From contig JAFGSL010000110.1 of the NCBI GenBank assembly GCA_016934645.1, forward strand, positions 1-5,349: a stretch of DNA of 5,349 nt, in the 5' to 3' direction. The notes beneath the pieces are model-generated. The model had not been told where the DNA came from, made no database searches, and worked only from the letters and a program-made list of their open reading frames with translations. This document shows positions 1 to 4,727 of the stretch, piece after piece. The position numbers and the translations under genes were made by a program. This stretch comes from Anaerolineae bacterium (lineage in GTDB: Bacteria; Chloroflexota; Anaerolineae; B4-G1; SLSP01). Numbering within the stretch: the first letter of the stretch is position 1; each line of letters begins with the position of its first letter.

Positions 1-1140
1 GGCTCGATCAAGGTGTTCTTCGGCTTTCGCGTGCAGCACAACGATGCGCGCGGCCCGGCGAAGGGCGGCATCCGCTTCGCGGCGAACGAGACGCTGGACA
101 CGGTGCGCGCGCTCGCCACGTGGATGACGTGGAAATGCGCCGTGGCCGACATCCCGCTCGGCGGCGGGAAGGGCGGCGTGGTGGTGGACCCGTCAAAGCT
201 CTCGACCAGCGAGAAGGAACGCCTGTGTCGCGAGTGGATCGACGCGATCTGGAAGAACCTCGGCCCACGCAACGACGTCCCCGCGCCCGACGTGGGCACC
301 ACGCCGCAGATGATGGGCTGGATGATGGACGAGTACTCCAAGCTGCGCGGCGAATACGTGCCGGGCGTGATCACCGGCAAGCCGGTGGGCGGCGGAGGCT
401 CGTTGGGGCGCACCGCGGCGACCGGGTTCGGCGTCGTTGTCACCGTCCGCGAGGCGATGAAGCACTTGGGGATTCGCTCGGCCGGGCAAACAGCTTCGAT
501 CCAGGGGTTCGGCAACGTGGCGCAGTACGCGGCCAGGACGTTTATCGAGATGCTTGGGGGGCGGGTGATCAGCGTGTCGTGTTGGGATCGCGACGACCGC
601 ACGGCGTATACGTTCACCAAGGACGAGGGCATCGACCCCTACTTCCTGCAAAGCATCACTGACCAGTACGGCACGGTGGATAAGGAGAAGGCCAAGGCTG
701 CCGGTTACAGCATCGAAGATGGCGATGCGTGGCTGAGTAAAGACGCGGATGTGCTCATCCCGGCAGCGGTGGAAGGCGTCATCACCGGAGACAATGTGCG
801 CAACATCAGCAAGCAGGTGAAGATCCTCGCTGAAGGCGCTAACGGGCCGACGTTGCTGGAAGCCGACGCTGTACTCAAGGAGCGCGGGGTCTTCGTCATC
901 CCGGACTTCCTGTGCAACGCGGGTGGGGTCACGTGCTCCTACTTCGAGCAAGTGCAAAACGATATGAACTACTACTGGCCGGAAGAGGAAGTGCTGGCGA
1001 AGCTGGATCAAAAGATGGCTTCGGCGTTCAAGGCGGTGCTGGAGATGTCGCTACAGAAGGAACTCTACATGCGCGACGCGGCCTATTGGGTGGCAATCGC
1101 CAGCGTCGAACGGGCGATGCGCTTGAGAGGATGGCTATAG
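1..1140 (+). CDS. Glutamate dehydrogenase (Glu/Leu/Phe/Val dehydrogenase family), 5'-truncated by window edge
   Basis: This enzyme interconverts L-glutamate and 2-oxoglutarate plus ammonia with NAD(P)(H) in the cytoplasm. The frame is open from base 1 and already reads [20 protein letters not shown], a conserved internal part of the family, so the true start lies upstream. About 35-45 residues are probably missing, and the GTG at base 13 is not the start. Numbering from base 1, 379 residues are visible. The substrate lysines are Lys21 (GPAKGGIRF), Lys45 (MTWK) and Lys57 (GGGKGG), and the catalytic Asp97 is in PAPDVGT. The dinucleotide-binding GFGNVA lies at 169-174, and Ser313 is in GGVTCSYFE. 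Lys21 and Ser313 match the side-chain carboxylate binders of clostridial glutamate dehydrogenase (Lys89, Ser380), where leucine dehydrogenases carry hydrophobic residues, so glutamate is the likely substrate. NAD versus NADP preference cannot be settled: the second strand of the nucleotide fold ends in the unusual VSCWDRDD. The gene converges on a small membrane-protein gene and shares a CTATAG stop palindrome with it. Confidence 0.95.
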   Translation, partial: GSIKVFFGFRVQHNDARGPAKGGIRFAANETLDTVRALATWMTWKCAVADIPLGGGKGGVVVDPSKLSTSEKERLCREWIDAIWKNLGPRNDVPAPDVGTTPQMMGWMMDEYSKLRGEYVPGVITGKPVGGGGSLGRTAATGFGVVVTVREAMKHLGIRSAGQTASIQGFGNVAQYAARTFIEMLGGRVISVSCWDRDDRTAYTFTKDEGIDPYFLQSITDQYGTVDKEKAKAAGYSIEDGDAWLSKDADVLIPAAVEGVITGDNVRNISKQVKILAEGANGPTLLEADAVLKERGVFVIPDFLCNAGGVTCSYFEQVQNDMNYYWPEEEVLAKLDQKMASAFKAVLEMSLQKELYMRDAAYWVAIASVERAMRLRGWL

Positions 1141-1371
1141 ATCGCGGCTCAGGCGCTCGATGACGGACAACACGATCCACAACAGCAGGAAGACGCCCGC
1201 GCCGGGCAGCAGACAGAGCAGTCCGGTGAACACGGCGGGCCAGCCGTAAATCAGGCCGATCACCACGCTGCCGATCAGCACCAACGCGAAGATGATGGCA
1301 ACGACCAGACGGCGCTCGGTCTGGCGGCGATAAGCGCGCATGTCGGTAGGCTTGTTCAGTCTCTTGCGCAT
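1135..1371 (-). CDS. Small two-helix membrane protein, function unknown
   Basis: The protein has 78 residues and I do not recognise its family. The N-terminus is strongly basic (Arg/Lys-rich, residues 1-21). Two hydrophobic helices follow, at about 22-43 and 46-72, with a short Gly-Trp-Pro turn between them. The tail (IERLSRDL) is charged. The basic start predicts an N-in, C-in hairpin in the cytoplasmic membrane. The ATG at 1371 is preceded by a good Shine-Dalgarno sequence, GAGGAG within 1376-1383 on the complementary strand, about 6 nt away, which supports a real gene despite the small size. Its TAG stop overlaps the stop of the convergent glutamate dehydrogenase gene. The upstream spacer carries three tandem 15-bp repeats. 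It could be a subunit accessory protein or simply a small hydrophobic protein; nothing in the sequence decides. Confidence 0.72.
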   Translation of the reverse strand: MRKRLNKPTDMRAYRRQTERRLVVAIIFALVLIGSVVIGLIYGWPAVFTGLLCLLPGAGVFLLLWIVLSVIERLSRDL

Positions 1372-1385
1372 TGACTTCTCCTCGC

Positions 1386-1430
1386 AGTAGTCAGATAGTC
1401 GTCAGTCGGATCGTCGTTAGTCGAATCGTC
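1386..1430. repeat. Three tandem 15-bp degenerate direct repeats
   Basis: Three adjacent 15-bp units lie at 1386-1400, 1401-1415 and 1416-1430. Their shared cores are AGTCAGATAGTC, AGTCGGATCGTC and AGTCGAATCGTC. Units 2 and 3 match at 13 of 15 positions, and unit 1 matches unit 2 at 10 of 15. The array sits just upstream of the Shine-Dalgarno sequence of the 78-residue membrane protein gene, so it would lie in that gene's leader or promoter region. It could be a repeated regulator-binding site or a neutral tandem duplication. Confidence 0.6.
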
Positions 1431-1446
1431 TGGCCGACCAGCTCTA

Positions 1447-1475
1447 TGCATAGTTGTTAACTGTGAAAATGACAA
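1447..1475 (-). promoter_or_regulatory. Weak promoter candidate for the 78-residue membrane protein gene
   Basis: On the minus strand TTGTCA (1470-1475, five of six matches to the -35 consensus) is followed after 17 bp by TATGCA (1447-1452, three of six matches to the -10). The -35 overlaps the arm of the terminator of the upstream gene, and the -10 lies inside the perfect palindrome CTATGCATAG (1444-1453). Position and spacing are right, but the -10 is poor. Confidence 0.25.
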
Positions 1476-1505
1476 TCCCCCCAGAGATTCGGGGGGATTG
1501 TTGTT
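1468..1505 (-). terminator. Hairpin terminator of the eRF1/Vms1-like gene
   Basis: A perfect 11-bp stem pairs ACAATCCCCCC (1472-1482) with GGGGGGATTGT (1491-1501) around an 8-nt loop, and wobble and A-T pairs extend it outward. It lies 22 bases past the stop codon of the minus-strand gene. In that direction it is followed by CATTTT, a short and interrupted U-tract. In the plus direction it is followed by TGTTGTTG, so it may also stop transcripts running past the glutamate dehydrogenase gene. The six consecutive G-C pairs make the hairpin very stable. Confidence 0.7.
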
Positions 1506-1523
1506 GCTCAAGGCATAGCGCAG

Positions 1524-2627
1524 CTAGTAGCGCAGCAGGGCGCCGATGCGAGCACCATTCAACAAGCCGTTGTCGACCACCTCGACGGTACCGCCCTTTT
1601 CCACCGCCTGGCTGATGACGGCTTCGGCGGCGTCGGGGATCTCCACGACAGCGCCTTTGCAGAAAATGCACTGTTCGAGCGGTTGCGTCGTCAGATAGCC
1701 GCAACCGGTACAGCGATAGCCGGGTGCATGAAAATCGCGCTCGACAACCAGGACCTGAGTGCGACCTTCATGTGTCGCGCTGAGCGTTTGATCCAAGCCG
1801 ACCACGCCGTTCATCCCCTTAGCCGCCGCCGTGACGACGGCCTCCACCAACTCGCGCCTTCGTGCGGCCTCCAAATCTTTGAGGCGCGCGAAGGCAAGCT
1901 CTCGAATCTCAATATCGCCGGCCTCCATATTGGCGTTGAACGTCCCTACGACGATTTCCTGAAGTTTCACGGGCAGCAGATCGCGGAACTGCGCGACCGT
2001 GTGTTCGGCGCCTGCCAGCAGCAGGCGGCGTGGATGATGCTTCTGACAGAAATCAACCAGCGCCGCCGCTGTGTCGCGCAGATTGCGCTGCACCAGCGCC
2101 GCTTCCTTGCGGCCCGAAGCCTGCGAACCGCCGCGCATCCCCACGACCGAGGAACCACGCCCCTTGCGGACATTGCGCACATCCTCGCCCACTGCGCCTT
2201 CCTGCGTAATCAACTCGCCCATCTGGAACAAAAAGAAGCGTCCTCCTTGCCGGTCCACCAGGGCGACGACGTAACGCCCGTAAAAGCCATCCAGTTCTAC
2301 CAGCGGTGAAATGTACGGTTTGCGCGCTGCCGTGATACCGTTGCGCACCGGAACCGCCAACGGTAGAACATACCATATTCCCTCGGCCTGGCGCGAAAAC
2401 AACACCAGACCACGTCCGGACCAGTTGTATTCCAGATCAACGTACCGCTTGACGACATTGATATCGCCATCATCGACCAGACCCTCGGCCTGTTTCAGCA
2501 TTTCGCGCAGCGCCAACCGGTACTCTTCGGCAGCGTGCTGGGTGGGATCAACGTTCAAGTAAAGGCTCAAAATCGGACCATTGGCTTCGATCGTAGCCAA
2601 TTCTCTCAGCGATTTTTCATCGAACAT
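1524..2627 (-). CDS. eRF1/Vms1-like release-factor-fold protein, probable peptidyl-tRNA hydrolase or ribosome-rescue factor
   Basis: The 367-residue protein follows the domain order of archaeal/eukaryotic release factor 1. Residues 1-114 are an N-domain with the eRF1-like ILSLYLNVDP start. Residues 115-245 are an RNase H-like middle domain from GRYVVALVDR to IRELAF. Residues 255-367 are an L7Ae-like C-domain that ends, as in eRF1, in GARIGALLRY. In the middle domain the catalytic loop where eRF1 has GGQ reads MRGGSQASGRKEA, with Gly166-Gly167-Ser168-Gln169. A GxxQ spacing resembles the Vms1/ANKZF1 class of peptidyl-tRNA hydrolases. A zinc ribbon is inserted in the C-domain (Cys306, Cys309, Cys320, Cys323), as in archaeal RF1. 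I see no NIKS or YxCxxxF motif, so stop-codon reading is unlikely. The inferred job is releasing nascent chains from stalled or split ribosomes in the cytoplasm. The start ATG at 2627 has AAAGGA about 7 nt upstream. The gene is monocistronic, with its own promoter, long leader and terminator. The alternative is a ribosome-binding homologue without hydrolase activity. Confidence 0.82.
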   Translation of the reverse strand: MFDEKSLRELATIEANGPILSLYLNVDPTQHAAEEYRLALREMLKQAEGLVDDGDINVVKRYVDLEYNWSGRGLVLFSRQAEGIWYVLPLAVPVRNGITAARKPYISPLVELDGFYGRYVVALVDRQGGRFFLFQMGELITQEGAVGEDVRNVRKGRGSSVVGMRGGSQASGRKEAALVQRNLRDTAAALVDFCQKHHPRRLLLAGAEHTVAQFRDLLPVKLQEIVVGTFNANMEAGDIEIRELAFARLKDLEAARRRELVEAVVTAAAKGMNGVVGLDQTLSATHEGRTQVLVVERDFHAPGYRCTGCGYLTTQPLEQCIFCKGAVVEIPDAAEAVISQAVEKGGTVEVVDNGLLNGARIGALLRY

Positions 2628-2710
2628 GATTTTTTCCTTTCTCCAAACGGATGGGTATTTTCTGGTGACGAAGCGCCACTATAACCGTAAGAGAACTTCC
2701 TAAGCGAGTA

Positions 2711-2720
2711 TCACCTCCTC
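2711..2720 (-). promoter_or_regulatory. Orphan perfect Shine-Dalgarno sequence in the leader
   Basis: The minus strand reads GAGGAGGTGA followed by T. AGGAGGTGAT is a full 10-nt complement of the usual bacterial 16S rRNA 3' tail (ATCACCTCCT). No ATG, GTG or TTG start follows at working distance: the next codons are ATA CTC GCT and then TAG. It lies 84 nt ahead of the true start, so it is not the gene's ribosome binding site. It could be a ribosome standby or decoy site, or the start of a leader using a rare start codon. Confidence 0.5.
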
Positions 2721-2752
2721 GTGGATAAGATTATGGTATCGACCGCTAAACA

Positions 2753-2792
2753 CACACTGCGGGTGACATCTTTTCAGATGACCCGCAGCGTG
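2753..2792 (-). promoter_or_regulatory. RNA hairpin with GAAA tetraloop in the leader
   Basis: On the minus strand CACGCTGCGGGT (2792-2781) pairs with ACCCGCAGTGTG (2764-2753) over 12 bp with one G-U wobble. Stacked on it is a 5-bp helix, CATCT with AGATG, closed by a GAAA tetraloop; a 2-nt bulge (TC) separates the two helices. GAAA is a stabilising GNRA loop only when read on this strand (the other strand gives TTTC), which argues for a function in the leftward transcript. No U-run follows, so it is not a simple terminator. Confidence 0.65.
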
Positions 2793-2836
2793 GTTATGGC
2801 TATTTTATTGGGGGCATCAACTCTACATTTTCGCAT
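2774..2836 (-). CDS. Possible 20-codon leader peptide ORF
   Basis: On the minus strand an ATG at 2836 opens a 20-codon frame (beginning MRKCRVDAPN) that ends with a TGA at 2776-2774, inside the loop of the tetraloop hairpin. The upstream sequence GGGCACGGG gives only a weak ribosome binding site. If translated, ribosomes would melt the 5' arm of the hairpin, as in attenuation-type leaders. Chance is an equally good explanation for so short an ORF. Confidence 0.15.
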   Translation of the reverse strand: MRKCRVDAPNKIAITTLRVI

Positions 2837-2890
2837 AAACCCGTGCCCTAAATCAAAAGTTCACTAGTTGTCGTTCACCAGTACACTTTC

Positions 2891-2919
2891 ATTGTAAGGA
2901 TTTTTCGCGCGGATGTCAA
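2891..2919 (-). promoter_or_regulatory. Strong sigma-70-type promoter for the eRF1/Vms1-like gene
   Basis: On the minus strand a perfect -35 TTGACA (2914-2919) is separated by exactly 17 bp from TACAAT (2891-2896), which matches the -10 consensus at five of six positions. The predicted start is near 2884. It faces the minus-strand gene starting at 2627 and is by far the best promoter match in this intergenic region. Confidence 0.75.
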
Positions 2920-2970
2920 GTGCAATTTGTCCATCATCCACCGGAAGGGTTATTTCCCAGTATAGCGATT

Positions 2971-2998
2971 TTGTCATCTATGTGACGGTGACGATAAG
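2971..2998 (+). promoter_or_regulatory. Promoter candidate for the SPFH operon
   Basis: TTGTCA (2971-2976, five of six matches to the -35) is followed after 16 bp by GATAAG (2993-2998, four of six matches to the -10). This would place the transcript start near 3005 and give a leader of about 88 nt to the ATG at 3093. The spacer contains an inverted repeat GTCA-N6-TGAC (2973-2986) and a tandem GTGACG pair (2982-2993) that could bind a regulator. The match is moderate, and a different sigma factor could be used. Confidence 0.38.
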
Positions 2999-3078
2999 AA
3001 ACTCTGCCGGAGCTCATTTTCTGAAGAAATACTTCCCTTTTTCTTATTCCATGCTAAAGTGAGTTTATGCGATAAGGC

Positions 3079-3085
3079 AAGGAGG
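3079..3085 (+). promoter_or_regulatory. Ribosome binding site that fixes the SPFH protein start
   Basis: AAGGAGG is followed by a 7-nt spacer (TTTGAGC) and ATG at 3093. The in-frame TTG at 3087 is only one base after this Shine-Dalgarno sequence, too close for initiation, so 3093 is the start. Confidence 0.85.
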
Positions 3086-3092
3086 TTTGAGC

Positions 3093-4724
3093 ATGCTTCT
3101 ACGGTTCTTAGTCCTGGCAGGGTACATTGCGGCATTTGTCGCACTGCGCACATATTTGCGGGATCACCCTCCACGCTTCGAGGGGAAGTATGTCTACGAA
3201 TTTGACCGGCTAAAACAAGCACTGGTGCGAATGTGGGGGCTGTTGTTATGGCCTTTGATCAACCTGATGTGGATCGGGATGATGCGCTTCCCCACCTGGA
3301 TTGTCGGTATGAGCGAGGTGGAGGCAAGATCATCAGGCATAACGCCCCTCCCCGCCGGGATCATCGTTATTCTGGGTCTTCTCATACCGTTCGATATCTT
3401 TACCGTCTTCTTCACCGTTGCCGGCGTGCTCAGACCTCACTCAAACTCGACCATCAACAAGCTTTCCGCGTGGCTCCCGGCTGTCTTCTTCATCTTTATC
3501 ACGCTGCTCATCTTCCTGTTCCTGCCGCGCTACACGTTCTTGTTCTCGCAGTTTGTAGTCTTCCTGGTATTTGTGACCTTTCCTCCGATCTTGGCCATAA
3601 TCCTGATGATGTGGGTTGCATCTTACATCATCCCCACAGACCCGAACCAACCTGGGCGCGTGTTCCGCATAACACAATACTTCACCGGGTTCTTCACGAC
3701 CTTTCCCAAACCGAGTTGGATGGTCGAAGATGGCGAGGCGGAAACGCGCATCAAGGGTAATACCTTCTATGGTGTTGGCCCTGGTTGGCTGATGACCGAA
3801 CCGGAAAATCTCGTCGTACTCAAAGATGGCACAAAGATCAAGCGTATCGTGGGACCTGGGGCGCTGTTTACCGAAACCGCCGAATCGCCATACCAGGTCA
3901 TCGACCTGCGCAACCAGATTCGCGTCACACGCGTCGATGCCCGCACACGAGATGGCATCGAAGTCAACCTGCCCATCTCATCGCTGTTTCGCATCGATCC
4001 GGGATATAAAACGATCACCCTCGAGAGTCTGGCGAATCAGGAACCCTGGCCTTATCGCAACCAACGTGATATCTATCAGATTGTGTTTTACGAAGAAGTC
4101 GATCCCACCGGCAAAACGCCGCTGGAAGCCCATCAAGTCCGTCCCTGGGATGACATTCCGCTTAAGGTTGCGATCAACCGTGTCAAGCAGGTAATCCCGG
4201 AGTATAGCCTGGAAGAACTCTACAGCATCGTCCCCGAGAGCGGCACAGTCGACCCCACAACGGGTAAGGTTATCCCCGAGACTGGTGATCTGACCCGTCC
4301 GACCATCGGTTTGAAAGTACGTGAAACCGTTAAGGCTGCGGTCGAACCCCTTGGCTTTCAAATCCTCGGCGGCAGCATCGGCAACAAGGTCACACCGACC
4401 AATCCCGACGTCGTCAAACAACGCGTCGAGGCCTGGAAAGCAAGCTGGATGAGCAAGGTGATGGATTGGGAAACCGAAGCGCAAATCCAAAACCTCAAGG
4501 ACCTCTCGCGTATCCGCAGCGATGCACGCGTTGAATTGCTCTCCCAAATCCTGCAACAAACATCGATGAAACTCGAGGACAGGGGGAATGCCAGCCGCTA
4601 TGTGGCCCATCATTTACTCGAAAATCTACTCCATCTGGCGCGTAATTCGCAGGTGAAAGAGTTGTTGCCGGAAACGGCTCTACCGACCCTGACCCAACTC
4701 GAACAATTGACAAAGGAAGATTGA
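3093..4724 (+). CDS. Polytopic SPFH/Band 7-type membrane protein (first of a tandem pair)
   Basis: The 543-residue protein starts with hydrophobic segments at about 1-20, 47-64, 88-112, 127-146 and 149-180, so four or five transmembrane helices. A Band 7/SPFH-type domain follows from about 225: GVGPGWLMTEPENLVV, then IVGPGALFTETAESPYQVID and a strand-rich stretch ending LPISSLFRID (293-302). About 100 residues, rich in Pro, Asp and Trp (around 311-405), separate this half from the second half (IGLKVRETVKAAVEPLGF, 405-422). A long charged helical stretch, about 440-495, could form the coiled coil typical of SPFH proteins, and a Leu-rich tail ends the protein. SPFH proteins such as HflK, HflC, stomatin and flotillin form ring or cage assemblies and organise membrane patches or proteases. 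Most have one membrane anchor, so the multi-helix N-terminus is unusual. The role is inferred; no enzymatic motif is visible. The next gene follows after three bases and encodes a related protein. Confidence 0.8.
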   Translation: MLLRFLVLAGYIAAFVALRTYLRDHPPRFEGKYVYEFDRLKQALVRMWGLLLWPLINLMWIGMMRFPTWIVGMSEVEARSSGITPLPAGIIVILGLLIPFDIFTVFFTVAGVLRPHSNSTINKLSAWLPAVFFIFITLLIFLFLPRYTFLFSQFVVFLVFVTFPPILAIILMMWVASYIIPTDPNQPGRVFRITQYFTGFFTTFPKPSWMVEDGEAETRIKGNTFYGVGPGWLMTEPENLVVLKDGTKIKRIVGPGALFTETAESPYQVIDLRNQIRVTRVDARTRDGIEVNLPISSLFRIDPGYKTITLESLANQEPWPYRNQRDIYQIVFYEEVDPTGKTPLEAHQVRPWDDIPLKVAINRVKQVIPEYSLEELYSIVPESGTVDPTTGKVIPETGDLTRPTIGLKVRETVKAAVEPLGFQILGGSIGNKVTPTNPDVVKQRVEAWKASWMSKVMDWETEAQIQNLKDLSRIRSDARVELLSQILQQTSMKLEDRGNASRYVAHHLLENLLHLARNSQVKELLPETALPTLTQLEQLTKED

Positions 4725-4727
4725 GCG

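Larger units (their letters stand above)
2628..2884 (-). promoter_or_regulatory. Long structured 5' leader of the eRF1/Vms1-like gene
   Basis: The leftward promoter at 2891-2919 predicts a transcript start near 2884, about 255 nt ahead of the ATG. No gene lies between. In transcript order the leader holds a direct repeat (CTGGTGAAC and CTAGTGAAC, 14 bp apart), a possible 20-codon ORF, a tetraloop-capped hairpin, an orphan full-length Shine-Dalgarno sequence, and finally the gene's own AAAGGA. I do not recognise a known riboswitch class. The leader is predicted from sequence only; a closer secondary promoter cannot be excluded. Confidence 0.5.

Noticed and set aside
193..1011. A 272-codon open frame on the minus strand inside the dehydrogenase gene
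   Set aside because: It is antisense to a clearly conserved enzyme, has no family resemblance and reads as low-complexity His/Arg/Ala-rich sequence typical of shadow frames in GC-rich genes.
1683..2309. A 208-codon open frame on the plus strand inside the eRF1/Vms1-like gene
   Set aside because: It overlaps a gene with clear domain structure, has no recognisable motifs and no suitable ribosome binding site.
2753..2792. The leader hairpin as a rho-independent terminator
   Set aside because: Neither strand has a U-run directly after the stem, and no gene upstream on either strand needs a terminator here.
3022..3045. GAAG-AAATA-CTTC hairpin followed by a T-rich run before the SPFH operon as an attenuator
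   Set aside because: The stem is only four to five base pairs, mostly weak, so it is unlikely to terminate transcription.
3087..3089. TTG as the start of the first SPFH protein
   Set aside because: It lies one base after the AAGGAGG Shine-Dalgarno sequence; the ATG at 3093 has the correct 7-nt spacing.
2628..3092. Known riboswitch, T-box or tRNA in the large intergenic region
   Set aside because: I looked for cloverleaf, T-box and common riboswitch core sequences and could not match any; only the hairpin and Shine-Dalgarno features stand.
3978..4613. A 211-codon open frame on the minus strand inside the first SPFH gene
   Set aside because: It is antisense to a conserved gene, and the translation has no coherent domain or motif.
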